Positions 1 through 8,811 are shown, numbered from the stretch's first letter. The stretch is 64,000 bases of DNA from G020353115 sp964389685 (GCA_964389685.1 CAYMFM010000001.1:62001-126000); one strand, 5' to 3'. Notes: generated by a model from the letters alone, not told the origin. Numbers and translations: made by a program.

Positions 1-201
1 GTATTTCTTATAAACGCGGTGTTCATAGGCAGGGACATAAAAGGATCTGGCTGAAATATGAGACTTAAAGCGTTTAAAATCATCATCTGATGTCAGATCA
101 CTCAGAATACGCTTTATGCCTGCATTCCAAAAATTTGTAGGCTGGTATAACTTATCGGCGGAAACCATATCCGAAAGCATGAGATCCAATAAATCTCTCA
201 T
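1..201 (-). CDS. Partial CDS at window edge, possibly polysaccharide-cluster methyltransferase
   Basis: Only the first 67 codons are inside the window; the frame is open from an ATG at 199-201 to the left edge. The N-terminus begins MRDLLDLML and contains a YQPTNFWNAG stretch, then a charged segment and an aromatic-rich segment. The YxPTxFWxxG pattern near the start recalls putative sugar O-methyltransferases from surface-polysaccharide loci, and the position downstream of a sugar-nucleotide operon on the same strand fits. This is recollection of a pattern, not an assignment. It lies 187 bp beyond the caspase-fold gene, so it may have its own transcript. Confidence 0.5.
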   Translation of the reverse strand, partial: MRDLLDLMLSDMVSADKLYQPTNFWNAGIKRILSDLTSDDDFKRFKSHISARSFYVPAYEHRVYKKY

Positions 202-388
202 AATAACAAAGCTGTAAATCAGAATCTTAAAAGATAGTACAATTAAAAATTTGCCCCAACAGACTAATCACGAAAATACTTACCTTGAATTTTCACATGG
301 ATAATCTACTTCATTTAAATCGTTGGGTACATGTATTACTTTTCTTATAACACGTTGCACCAAATCAGTTATTCTGATGAAATAAACA

Positions 389-1927
389 TCAAAATTCAAT
401 AAATCTTGTATGCCTCCACCTTGAAAACGCCTGATTGCCAATAAAAATCTCTGGAGTTTGATCCTTCTCAAATATCTTCAACGATTCGAGCGATACATTT
501 TTTGATAGAAAATCACCAATCGCAGCAGAGGATGTTTTCCCTTTTGTATCTTTTAAATGTTTCAATAAATAGTAAGTAAAAAGCCCATGGGATCCTTCAG
601 GATAGGGAAAAGCTGTTTGTCCGGGAGCTGTAGCTGCGTATAAAACCATATTCTCACCCAACTGCTGGTTGACTTTTTTATGATAAACCATTTTGTCCTC
701 AATGCTATATTCTTCTGGAGTTATCATGGTAGCATCCAGAAAGAAATGGATCTTGTCTGACCCTGTCTGGTTAAACAATTGAAACAGGTCGAACAGATTC
801 TGGTTTGGTGTTTTTTGTTCACCCCGGGTGTCAACCGGTAATAGATAGGGTGTGTACGATCCCGGATCAAAAAAAGCGAGACCGGAGAAATAGATAAAGA
901 GTTCTGCATTACCTACCCTTGATGCTATTCTTGACATCAGTTGTGCATGGTGTATCAGGTTATCTGAAGTTGTGTTGGTCAGAAGATAGATATTATCTTC
1001 TTTCAGTCCCAGGACGCAGATGAGGTATTCCTTAAATACAAGAGCATCCAGAACCTGATGGGTATTTTGTTCCCCGAGAGGGGGTATGAATTGATAATCC
1101 TGATTCCCGATTACCAGAGCCAGCCGGTTGGAATATTTTATAAGATGCTTTGGAATATTCACATCAACATCCGGAAGTTTTTTATCCGTGGTTTCAACCA
1201 CTGCCTCATCTGTCACCTCCTGTGGGGTAAGATTAACTTCTTTTCGTGGCAGGGACTTTAACAGATCCATTGCAATGGTTTTGTTTTCGGAATAGAGGTT
1301 ATATTTTTCGGACAGTTTTACTGCGATATTGAATTGATTTAATCCATAATCCCTGGTAATGATGAATGGGAATTTAACTTCAATGGACTCCCCACTACTA
1401 AGTTGACCAATATGATAGATGTTGTTTGATCTCAACGGTGATGAAGGCAATACAAATTCTGCCTGCACCTGGGATGCTGTACCCTTCCCAATGTTTTGAA
1501 CCAGCGTTTTAAAGTAAATGGTTTCACCAAGTTCAGGTTTTCCTGAGACGGCTATTGAAACCTGTTTTCCATTCATACTGTAAATTTCACCGAGATCAAT
1601 TTCTTTATCATACACAAGCCCGGTAACATCAGGATGCTTCAATGAAACGGCAAGTGTTACATCCTGCGCTTTGCCATTACCAACATTTAACAGGTTAAAA
1701 CGGATAACAGACCGTTCTTCTGCTTCAATAACCTGATCATTGTTTTCATCCAGGAAGAGAAAATCGACCATTTGGAAAATGGGAAGGGCTTTGATATAAT
1801 TCTCAGATGAATTTTTTTGAAATGAGATGTGTTTGATGACACTCTTATCACTGGTTGTGAATTTCTCCTGAGCCAGCACTGTCAACGGGATAATGCAGAA
1901 TAGAATGAATGATGTGATTTTTTTCAT
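389..1927 (-). CDS. Secreted caspase-fold (C14-like) protein lacking the catalytic dyad
   Basis: 512 residues. A signal peptide (about 1-19, ending LAQ) is followed by a beta-rich region (about 50-215) with two blocks of the sort seen in CARDB/Ig-like modules (DENNDQ, VGNGKAQD, IGKGTAS). A C14 caspase-like domain starts near 267 with LALVIGNQDYQ and ends with the typical ThrPro-containing tail (DQTPEIF). In active relatives the His lies in a YYSGHG motif and the Cys in a IDACFSG motif. Here these read YFSGLA (346-351) and FLDATM (396-401), so both catalytic residues are gone while the scaffold remains. It is therefore probably a pseudo-enzyme with a binding or structural role outside the cytoplasm. 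It starts 20 bp after the truncated gene upstream and probably shares its transcript. Confidence 0.8.
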   Translation of the reverse strand: MKKITSFILFCIIPLTVLAQEKFTTSDKSVIKHISFQKNSSENYIKALPIFQMVDFLFLDENNDQVIEAEERSVIRFNLLNVGNGKAQDVTLAVSLKHPDVTGLVYDKEIDLGEIYSMNGKQVSIAVSGKPELGETIYFKTLVQNIGKGTASQVQAEFVLPSSPLRSNNIYHIGQLSSGESIEVKFPFIITRDYGLNQFNIAVKLSEKYNLYSENKTIAMDLLKSLPRKEVNLTPQEVTDEAVVETTDKKLPDVDVNIPKHLIKYSNRLALVIGNQDYQFIPPLGEQNTHQVLDALVFKEYLICVLGLKEDNIYLLTNTTSDNLIHHAQLMSRIASRVGNAELFIYFSGLAFFDPGSYTPYLLPVDTRGEQKTPNQNLFDLFQLFNQTGSDKIHFFLDATMITPEEYSIEDKMVYHKKVNQQLGENMVLYAATAPGQTAFPYPEGSHGLFTYYLLKHLKDTKGKTSSAAIGDFLSKNVSLESLKIFEKDQTPEIFIGNQAFSRWRHTRFIEF

Positions 1928-1947
1928 GGGTGACCAGTTGCATCAGT

Positions 1948-2562
1948 TTAAAATGTTATCCGCAGAGAAAATCCGGGTGCTGAATATTCCGGATAAACAG
2001 CAGGTTTCAAAGTAATATCCGGTCCGCTATCACTCCTTTGTCGAACTTTATCCTCAGCGAACAGAACAGTCAGGTAATCGGAAATCCAGATCAGCCCTGC
2101 TCCGGCAAGCAACAGATTGGACGTTAATAACTGGGATTCCACCTTTTGATAGTACTCATCCCGTTTATCCAGATCTGTTTCAAATTTATAGTTGTCATAC
2201 GAACCGGAAGCCTTCACCCTCATCATTATCGAAGAGCCGATCAGACCATACCCGGCAATACCCTTTACCAGGTGAATTTTGTTCCGGGTAATACGATACC
2301 CTCCATATCCCGGATAGAGGGTCGAATAGACCAATCCCATTGGCCTGCTAATGGGTTCAATGACCCTTGCTTTTTTGAGCTCTGCCTCTACTAACACGTA
2401 TATGTTATCATCTAACCGCTCAAGATCCTTGTGAATATTCCAGGTAATTCTTTTCTTACCATCCCGGGAGATGTTTTCTCCGATATCTCCGGCTATTTTC
2501 TTTTCCGGTACTGTTCTTCGTAGTATTTTTCGTATTCGCCGGAAACAACGTGGTTTAGCCAT
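1948..2562 (-). CDS. Probable 5'-truncated envelope protein overlapping the end of rmlB
   Basis: The open frame codes for 204 residues, but its first 23 codons overlap the 3' end of rmlB in another frame and have an atypical basic composition (MAKPRCFRRIRK). Recognisable sequence starts only around residue 18-20, with a GDIGENIS...KRITWNIHKD block. In Bacteroidota proteins that block usually follows a signal peptide and a beta-sandwich of some 70-90 residues, which is missing here. After it come one or two hydrophobic segments (GIAGYGLIGSSIMM; LLLAGAGLIWISDYL) and an aromatic C-terminus ending SLRITF, like an outer-membrane strand. The simplest reading is a deletion that fused the rest of this gene to rmlB. 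Whether a short product is still made from an internal start is unknown. Confidence 0.55.
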   Translation of the reverse strand: MAKPRCFRRIRKILRRTVPEKKIAGDIGENISRDGKKRITWNIHKDLERLDDNIYVLVEAELKKARVIEPISRPMGLVYSTLYPGYGGYRITRNKIHLVKGIAGYGLIGSSIMMRVKASGSYDNYKFETDLDKRDEYYQKVESQLLTSNLLLAGAGLIWISDYLTVLFAEDKVRQRSDSGPDITLKPAVYPEYSAPGFSLRITF

Positions 2563-3551
2563 TCCTGATTTGTCAGATACCAGTCGACGGTTTGTGACAA
2601 TCCCCCGGTAAATTCAACTTCCGGTTCCCAACCCAACTCATTCTTTATTTTTGAAGCATCGATGGCATAGCGCAAATCATGCCCGGCACGGTCTTTAACG
2701 AAACGGATAAGCCTGGCGGAAGAGCCGGGTTTGTGTCCGAGCTTCTGATCCATGATATCACATAACAGCCTGATCAGGTCAATGTTTTTCCATTCATTCC
2801 CTCCCCCGATGTTATAGGTTTCACCCGGTTTCCCGCGGTGAAAGATCAGGTCGATTGCAGCAGCATGGTCTTTCACATACAGCCAATCCCTGATGTTTGC
2901 ACCCTGGCCGTAAACAGGAATTTCACGATCATGTATGATGTTATTGATGGCAAGGGGAATGAGCTTTTCAGGAAATTGGTTCGGCCCGTAATTGTTTGAA
3001 CAATTTGAAAGGACTACGGGCAGTTGATAGGTATGGTAGTAGGCTCTGACCAGATGGTCTGAACTGGCCTTCGATGCTGAATAGGGACTCCTGGGATCAT
3101 AGGGGGTGGTTTCCCGGAAGAATCCTTGTTTACCCAATGATCCGAACACTTCGTCTGTTGAGATGTGGTAAAACCGTTTTGTCTCCCGGTCTTCTCCCCA
3201 GAGACCCCGTGCTGCATCCAGCAGGTTCACCGTTCCATTGATGTTGGTGGTGATGAATCCTTTTGGGGCAGAAATAGACCGGTCTACATGGGATTCAGCA
3301 GCAAGGTGGATGATCCCGTCAAAGGAAAATTCCCTGAACAGCTCCTCCACGAATGACGAGTCAACAATATCCCCTTTCACAAAATGATAATTTTTACGGC
3401 CTTCGATATCCAACAGGTTCTCCAGATTCCCGGCATAGGTTAGTTTATCCAGGTTGACGATCCGGTAATCGGGGTATTTTTTCACAAAAAGGCGGACAAC
3501 ATGGGATCCGATAAATCCTGCACCACCGGTAATTAATAGGGTATATTTCAT
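2493..3551 (-). CDS. rmlB: dTDP-glucose 4,6-dehydratase
   Basis: 352 residues, the usual size. Extended short-chain dehydrogenase fold with an NAD-binding TGGAGFIGS motif near residue 8, the family STDEVFG motif (catalytic Asp-Glu) and a YSASK catalytic Tyr-Lys pair. It converts dTDP-glucose into dTDP-4-keto-6-deoxyglucose, the branch point to rhamnose and other deoxysugars, in the cytoplasm. rmlA, rmlC and rmlD are not in the window, so the end sugar cannot be read off. It lies 26 bp downstream of galE on the same strand. Its last 70 bases overlap the frame of the next gene, which is unusual and is treated as a possible deletion junction. Confidence 0.93.
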   Translation of the reverse strand: MKYTLLITGGAGFIGSHVVRLFVKKYPDYRIVNLDKLTYAGNLENLLDIEGRKNYHFVKGDIVDSSFVEELFREFSFDGIIHLAAESHVDRSISAPKGFITTNINGTVNLLDAARGLWGEDRETKRFYHISTDEVFGSLGKQGFFRETTPYDPRSPYSASKASSDHLVRAYYHTYQLPVVLSNCSNNYGPNQFPEKLIPLAINNIIHDREIPVYGQGANIRDWLYVKDHAAAIDLIFHRGKPGETYNIGGGNEWKNIDLIRLLCDIMDQKLGHKPGSSARLIRFVKDRAGHDLRYAIDASKIKNELGWEPEVEFTGGLSQTVDWYLTNQEWLNHVVSGEYEKYYEEQYRKRK

Positions 3552-3577
3552 CGACTGCGAATTTGTTTATATTGGAG

Positions 3578-4606
3578 TTAATGACTTTTCCTGTACCTCT
3601 TTTCCCAGTTCCAGGCTGACAGCAGGGCATCATCAATCGAATATTCTGCTTTCCATCCCAATGTTCTATTTGCCTTTCGTGTATCTGCCCATACCTGCTC
3701 AATATCGCCGGGACGTCTGTCGGTAATTTTATACGGAAGCTTCAATCCGGTGACCTTTTCAAACGAGGTGATCATTTCAAGCACGGAAACTCCTTCGCCT
3801 GTGCCCAGGTTAAAGATTTCATGATTTGCCCTGCTTTTCAGGTTCAGTAACCTGGAGATAGCAACCACATGTGCTCTGGCAAGATCGACAACATGCAGGT
3901 AATCGCGGATACATGATCCGTCCGGGGTGTTGTAATCGTTGCCAAATACCCGAAGATAATCCCTGATACCGATTGCTGTCTGGGTAATGAACGGTACCAG
4001 GTTATCGGGAATACCCAGTGGTAGTTCTCCAATTTCGGCAGAGGGGTGGGCTCCAATGGGATTGAAATAGCGCAATGAAATGGCTTGCACTGCGGGATTA
4101 GCCTCCACTGCGTTCGAAATGATTTCTTCGGAAATTTGCTTGGTGTTTCCATAGGGCGACCGTGCCGCTTTTACCGGTGATTCTTCTGTTACCGGCAAAT
4201 GATCGGGCTGCCCGTACACCGTGCAGGAGGAGGAGAAAACCAAATTGGGGATACGGTGCTTCGACATCCCTTCCAGCAGGTTTATTAACGAAAGCAGGTT
4301 GTTTTTGTAGTATTTCAGTGGCTGCTTAACCGATTCTTCCACCGACTTGAAAGCAGCAAAATGAATAATTGATTGTATCCTCGGATAGTTGGTCAGGAAC
4401 TCTTCCAGCAGGGCAGCATCACAAAGATTAAAATTCTCAAAGGAGGGTCTGATGCCGGTTATGTTCTCAATCCCGTCCAGAACCTCAATTCTTGAGTTGC
4501 TTAAATTATCAACAATAACCACATCATGCCCCGCATCGATCAGTTCAACCGTTGTATGTGAACCGATGTACCCGGCACCACCTGTGACCAGCACGAGTGA
4601 TTTCAT
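3578..4606 (-). CDS. galE: UDP-glucose 4-epimerase
   Basis: 342 residues, matching standard GalE length. N-terminal TGGAGYIGSH nucleotide-binding motif, SSSCTVYG with the conserved active-site Ser, and YGNTK holding the catalytic Tyr and Lys; SLRYFNPIGAHPS is the typical substrate-loop signature. It interconverts UDP-glucose and UDP-galactose, and some members also take the N-acetyl forms. It sits 2 bp after the UDP-HexNAc dehydrogenase gene, implying translational coupling, so it may supply a galacto-configured precursor for the same polysaccharide. The substrate range cannot be read from the sequence. Confidence 0.94.
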   Translation of the reverse strand: MKSLVLVTGGAGYIGSHTTVELIDAGHDVVIVDNLSNSRIEVLDGIENITGIRPSFENFNLCDAALLEEFLTNYPRIQSIIHFAAFKSVEESVKQPLKYYKNNLLSLINLLEGMSKHRIPNLVFSSSCTVYGQPDHLPVTEESPVKAARSPYGNTKQISEEIISNAVEANPAVQAISLRYFNPIGAHPSAEIGELPLGIPDNLVPFITQTAIGIRDYLRVFGNDYNTPDGSCIRDYLHVVDLARAHVVAISRLLNLKSRANHEIFNLGTGEGVSVLEMITSFEKVTGLKLPYKITDRRPGDIEQVWADTRKANRTLGWKAEYSIDDALLSAWNWEKRYRKSH

Positions 4607-4608
4607 AA

Positions 4609-5898
4609 TTATAAACTCCAGTAATTCAATTTCTTTATCTTCCCACGGTATATCCCTTTAACGTCGATCAGCACCGCTTTATGATTGGTAATGGATGAAA
4701 AGAATGATTCATCGAACGATGAAAACTCAGCGTGGTTTACCGCGACAATTACAGCATCGTAATCTTTTCCTATCTCACTTATCAAATTCAATCCATACTC
4801 CCTTTTCACCTCCTGTTTGCTGGCACGTGGATCGAACAGTTCAACGTCTACTCCATACGAATGCAGTTCCCGGGCGATGTCAATCACTTTTGAGTTTCGA
4901 ATATCACGGATATTTTCTTTAAAGGTTACCCCAAGGATCAGGACTTTAGCATGTTTAAGATTTTTATCTATGGCGATGATCTTTTTTACCGTCTGTTTGG
5001 CAATATATGCGCCCATCGAATCATTCACAAAACGGCCGGAGTTAATAACCTGAGCATGGTATCCCAGCTCCCTGGCTTTATAGGTCAGGTAATAGGGATC
5101 AACACCAATGCAATGGCCGCCAACCAGTCCGGGATAGAAGGCAAGAAAATTCCATTTTGTGCTCGCCGCCTCCAGCACTTCATAGGTATTGATATTCATC
5201 CGGTTAAAGATCAGTGAAAGCTCGTTCATGAATGCAATGTTTATGTCCCGCTGGGTGTTCTCAATGATCTTAGCTGCTTCAGCAACCTTGATGGAGCTCA
5301 CCCGGTGAATACCTGCTTCGACGATTAACTGGTAGGTATTGGCAATGTTCTCCAGGCTAACCTTATCGCAACCGGAAACAACCTTCACGATCGATTTGAG
5401 CGTGTGTATTTTATCACCGGGATTGATCCTCTCGGGTGAAAATCCAACCTTAAAATCTTTGCCACATTTAAGCCCGGAGAATTTTTCCAGCACCGGAATG
5501 CATTCTTCTTCAGTACAGCCCGGATAGACGGTCGATTCAAATACCACATAATCGCCCTGTTTAAGTACTTCCCCGATGGTTTCACAAGCCTGGATCAGGG
5601 GAGAGATATCCGGCAGGTTATGTTCATCAATCGGAGTGGGGACAGCAATGATATGAAACGATGCTCCTGCGAGATCTTCCGGATTTGATGTAAACAGAAT
5701 ATCCGTGCCCTGGAATTCTTCCGGTGATACCTCCCGGTTTGGATCGACCCCTTTTTTCAACTTTTCAATGCGATCTTCCCTGATATCATACCCGACAACC
5801 TGTACCTTACGGGCAAATTCCAATGCGATTGGCAACCCAACGTATCCGAGACCCGTCACCGAAATTTGTGCTTCCCTATTGAGTAGTTTTTTATACAT
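4609..5898 (-). CDS. tviB: UDP-N-acetylglucosamine 6-dehydrogenase (TviB type)
   Basis: 429 residues. UDP-glucose/GDP-mannose dehydrogenase family: GLGYVGLP NAD motif near residue 17, ESTVYPGCTEEEC, SPERINPGD, ENTQRD, the catalytic cysteine in GGHCIGVDPYYLT, and the C-terminal FKENIRDIRNSK motif. The wording of these motifs follows TviB/WbpO (UDP-HexNAc dehydrogenases) rather than UDP-glucose dehydrogenases. It oxidises C6 of UDP-GlcNAc with 2 NAD+ to give the uronic acid, the first step of UDP-GlcNAc3NAcA synthesis. The three genes upstream on the same strand encode the next three steps, which supports this substrate. Gaps to its neighbours are 30 bp and 2 bp. Confidence 0.9.
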   Translation of the reverse strand: MYKKLLNREAQISVTGLGYVGLPIALEFARKVQVVGYDIREDRIEKLKKGVDPNREVSPEEFQGTDILFTSNPEDLAGASFHIIAVPTPIDEHNLPDISPLIQACETIGEVLKQGDYVVFESTVYPGCTEEECIPVLEKFSGLKCGKDFKVGFSPERINPGDKIHTLKSIVKVVSGCDKVSLENIANTYQLIVEAGIHRVSSIKVAEAAKIIENTQRDINIAFMNELSLIFNRMNINTYEVLEAASTKWNFLAFYPGLVGGHCIGVDPYYLTYKARELGYHAQVINSGRFVNDSMGAYIAKQTVKKIIAIDKNLKHAKVLILGVTFKENIRDIRNSKVIDIARELHSYGVDVELFDPRASKQEVKREYGLNLISEIGKDYDAVIVAVNHAEFSSFDESFFSSITNHKAVLIDVKGIYRGKIKKLNYWSL

Positions 5899-5928
5899 GG
5901 TTCAACTTCAAAAACAGTGTTGGTAAAA

Positions 5929-6891
5929 CTATGTGGTTTTGCAGAAAGGATGATAATCACCTTTGCATCCTATTGGAGTGCTGTTTCTAATCTTGTAGAC
6001 GGTGTCGATGGAGTTTCGTGCTTCCTCCAGGCCAAATCCTTTACCACTCAGGATTGCTCTATAACTGATTGTATGCAGATTGGTAAACCCCTGGCTGAAA
6101 TCAATCTCTTCCCCTTCAAGGGTAATGGATCGGTAGGTACGCTGACCATTGGCTTCATGTTCCCCGGGAAGATCCCTGGCATCAACACTGAGAAACCACC
6201 GCACCCTCGCTTGCTCAAGCTGTAGAAATCCCCCGGCTTTGTTATGCTCCGAAACATGGACTATGTTCTCTTTCACAGGACCAAAGATCCAGGTCAGCAT
6301 GTCAAAAAAATGCACTCCAATGTTGGTCGCAATACCGCCCGACTTTTGAAGATCTCCTTTCCACGAGATGAAATACCAGTTTCCCCTGCTGGTAATGTAG
6401 GTCAGATTGAGATCGTAAACCTTATTTTTCGGACCAGTCTCAATTTTCTGCTTTAATGCCTGGATGGATGGGTGAAGCCTTAACTGTAAAACATTGTATA
6501 CCCTTCTTCCCGTCTCCCTTTCGATTTCAAGAAGCGCATCGATATTCCAGGGGTTGAGGACAAGCGGTTTTTCACAAATTGCATCTGCCTGATGCCGTAA
6601 TGCAAAACGGATATGGGAATCATGGAGGTAATTGGGAGAGCAGATGCTCACATAATTAACCTTTGTACCATGGCGTTTCAGCTTGTCAATATGCCGGTCG
6701 AACCGTTCAAACTCAACAAAAAAATCAGCTTCCGGGAAATAGTTGTCCATAATTCCTACGCTGTCCGATTTGTCCAGGGTGGCAACCAGGTTATTCCCGG
6801 TATCTTTTATCGCTTTGAGATGGCGAACGGCAATGAATCCGGCAACTCCTATCAATGCAAAATTAAACGGATCTTGAATCGGTTTTTTCAT
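5929..6891 (-). CDS. wbpB: UDP-GlcNAcA 3-dehydrogenase (WbpB/WlbA family)
   Basis: 320 residues, Gfo/Idh/MocA oxidoreductase. The N-terminal FALIGVAGFIAVRH dinucleotide motif, FERFDRHIDKL, VSICSPNYLH, CEKPLVLNP (the conserved Glu-Lys-Pro) and GGIATNIGVHFFD are characteristic of WbpB/WlbA. It oxidises C3 of UDP-GlcNAcA to the 3-keto sugar. In characterised systems it works coupled with the PLP aminotransferase WbpE, with alpha-ketoglutarate regenerating the NAD+. That partner is encoded two genes upstream. It belongs to the minus-strand operon, 34 bp after the acetyltransferase gene and 30 bp before tviB. Confidence 0.92.
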   Translation of the reverse strand: MKKPIQDPFNFALIGVAGFIAVRHLKAIKDTGNNLVATLDKSDSVGIMDNYFPEADFFVEFERFDRHIDKLKRHGTKVNYVSICSPNYLHDSHIRFALRHQADAICEKPLVLNPWNIDALLEIERETGRRVYNVLQLRLHPSIQALKQKIETGPKNKVYDLNLTYITSRGNWYFISWKGDLQKSGGIATNIGVHFFDMLTWIFGPVKENIVHVSEHNKAGGFLQLEQARVRWFLSVDARDLPGEHEANGQRTYRSITLEGEEIDFSQGFTNLHTISYRAILSGKGFGLEEARNSIDTVYKIRNSTPIGCKGDYHPFCKTT

Positions 6892-6925
6892 GGATCGAAC
6901 CTTCTAATTCTGACGGTAAAGTTAT

Positions 6926-7513
6926 TCAAATCTGATCAATCTTTTTCATTACGCTTCCATCTTTAAGCTGGTAGGTGATTCCACTTTCCGGACAGACGGC
7001 TATTCCCTGCTCATTGAAATGAAGCCGGTGCCCAAACTCACTCATCCAGCCAATATGGCGCCCGGGATTACCAACAACCAGGGAGTAGGGCTTAACCGAT
7101 TTATGAACCACTGAACCGGCACCGATGAAGGCATATTCTCCAATGGTGTTGCCACAGATGATGGTGGCATTTGCCCCTATGGAAGCACCTTCCTTTACCA
7201 GTGTTTTACTGTACTGACCCCTGCGAACAACAGCACTTCTCGGATTAATAACATTGGTAAATACCATGGAGGGCCCAAGAAATACATTGTCTTCACAAAC
7301 AACACCCGTATAGATGGATACGTTGTTCTGCACCTTGACATTCTTCCCCAGTTTTACTTCCGGAGAGACCACCACGTTTTGGCCAAGATTGCAATTTTCT
7401 CCAATCTCACAGTTCGACATGATGTGTGAGAAATGCCAGATCTTTGTTCCTTTCCCTATGGTACAATGGTCATCAATTACAACCGTCTCGTGAGCAAAAT
7501 AATCCTTTTCCAT
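6926..7513 (-). CDS. wbpD: UDP-amino-sugar N-acetyltransferase (WbpD/WlbB-like, left-handed beta helix)
   Basis: 195 residues. Hexapeptide-repeat protein: successive coils such as CTIGKGTKIWHFSH, CEIGENCNLGQNV and ASIGANATI, ending in the loop SVVHKSVKPYSLVVGNPG that is usual for WbpD-like and WxcM-N-like enzymes. It would transfer acetyl from acetyl-CoA to the C3 amino group produced by the aminotransferase, giving UDP-GlcNAc3NAcA. The C-terminal 35 residues carry a small extra segment after the helix. It starts 14 bp after the aminotransferase gene, consistent with one transcript. The acceptor is inferred from the neighbours. Confidence 0.9.
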   Translation of the reverse strand: MEKDYFAHETVVIDDHCTIGKGTKIWHFSHIMSNCEIGENCNLGQNVVVSPEVKLGKNVKVQNNVSIYTGVVCEDNVFLGPSMVFTNVINPRSAVVRRGQYSKTLVKEGASIGANATIICGNTIGEYAFIGAGSVVHKSVKPYSLVVGNPGRHIGWMSEFGHRLHFNEQGIAVCPESGITYQLKDGSVMKKIDQI

Positions 7514-7527
7514 AAGCTACTAACAGG

Positions 7528-8682
7528 TTAACGTGATGGATTAGTTAAGCATTCAATGATGGATTCGGTGATATATTCCTGCTGATCTTTCTCCAGCTCC
7601 GTATGCATGGGGAGCGAGATGACATGATCGCAAAGGTACTCCGCATGGTAAAAATCCCCGCGTGCATATCCCAGGTAGCGATAGGCTTCCTGAAGGTGCA
7701 GGGGAACCGGATAATAAACCATGGTTGGGATCCCTTTTGAAGATAAATACCCGGCAAACTTCTTCCGGTCAATCTCTTCCAGGATTACCGTGTACTGATG
7801 AAAGACATGTGATGAAAAGGATGAACGGACAGGGATTTTTATCCCGTTTGTGTCCTTCAGGAATTCATCATACCGTCTTGCAGCATCCTGTCTGGCGAGA
7901 ATATACCCTTCAATGTGCTTCAACTTAACACGCAAAATGGCCGCCTGCAAACTGTCGAGGCGTGAATTGACACCAACCCTTTCGTGATAGTATTTGATCT
8001 TTGCACCATGGGTTACAATGGTAAAAAGTTTCTCTGCCAGATCATCATTGTCGGTCATCAGGGCTCCTCCGTCACCATAACAGCCGAGATTTTTGGATGG
8101 GAAAAAAGAGGTACACCCGATATCTCCAATAGTCCCTGCTCTTTTCAACCTGCCATCGTTAAACGAGTGGATACTACCCATGGATTGTGCCGCATCTTCA
8201 ATCACAAAAAGATTGTGCCGCTTTGCCAGAGCCATAATGGGTTCCATATCGGAACACTGGCCAAACAGGTGGACCGGGATAATCGCCCTGGTCTTTGAAG
8301 TGATCGCTTTTTCAATCCGTTCAGGGGATATGTTGAAGGTCTCCGGGTCAACATCAACAAGTACCGGGGTTAATCCCAATAAGGCAATGACTTCCAGCGA
8401 AGCAATGAAGGAAAACCCTGGGGTGATGATTTCATCACCGGGGCAGAGGTCCAGAGCCATCAATGCCACCTGAAGCGCATCGGTTCCGTTTGCACAGGGA
8501 ATAGTGTGCTTACAATCCATGTATTTCCCGAGTTCCTTAGAAAATAGCTGAACTTCCGGACCATTGATGAAAGCGGATGAGAGGATCACATTCTCAATGG
8601 ATTTATTTATCTCTTCACGTATCTTCTGATACTGACCAACCAGATCAACCATGCGTATCTCTTTCATAACCTTAACCTTCAC
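7528..8682 (-). CDS. wbpE: PLP-dependent 3-aminotransferase for UDP-3-keto-GlcNAcA (WbpE family)
   Basis: 384 residues, DegT/DnrJ/EryC1 family. CANGTDALQ (phosphate binding), EDAAQSMGS and the Schiff-base lysine in TSFFPSKNLGCYGDGGA are visible; the latter run closely follows WbpE. It transfers the amino group of glutamate to C3 of the keto sugar made by the WbpB-like enzyme. The start is uncertain: ATG codons at 8682, 8667 and 8652 are all in frame, and the family usually starts just before the DL/LVGQYQKI segment, so one of the two shorter starts is as likely. First gene of the minus-strand polysaccharide operon in this window, divergent from the HU/SPOR gene. Confidence 0.92.
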   Translation of the reverse strand: MKVKVMKEIRMVDLVGQYQKIREEINKSIENVILSSAFINGPEVQLFSKELGKYMDCKHTIPCANGTDALQVALMALDLCPGDEIITPGFSFIASLEVIALLGLTPVLVDVDPETFNISPERIEKAITSKTRAIIPVHLFGQCSDMEPIMALAKRHNLFVIEDAAQSMGSIHSFNDGRLKRAGTIGDIGCTSFFPSKNLGCYGDGGALMTDNDDLAEKLFTIVTHGAKIKYYHERVGVNSRLDSLQAAILRVKLKHIEGYILARQDAARRYDEFLKDTNGIKIPVRSSFSSHVFHQYTVILEEIDRKKFAGYLSSKGIPTMVYYPVPLHLQEAYRYLGYARGDFYHAEYLCDHVISLPMHTELEKDQQEYITESIIECLTNPSR

Positions 8683-8782
8683 AGTGATGAACGGATGTTG
8701 CGAATTTAATCAAATAAATTTCCCGAATCAAACTTACAAATATTTCAGCTGCTCTTTGTTTTTTTATTCAGCAGAACAAAAT

Positions 8783-8811
8783 GTTCGGACAATTTTTTTT
8801 GATTACATTTG
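8783..8811 (+). promoter_or_regulatory. Bacteroidota-type promoter for the HU/SPOR gene
   Basis: TACATTTG at 8804-8811 matches the TAnnTTTG -7 consensus exactly. A weaker GTTCGG lies about 17 bp upstream, where the -33 TTTG element would sit. The predicted transcript would start 10-15 bases before the ATG at 8831. Confidence 0.5.

Noticed and set aside
280..471. Small minus-strand frame inside and beyond the caspase gene end
   Set aside because: Overlaps the caspase-fold coding sequence in another frame and shows no start signal or family resemblance.
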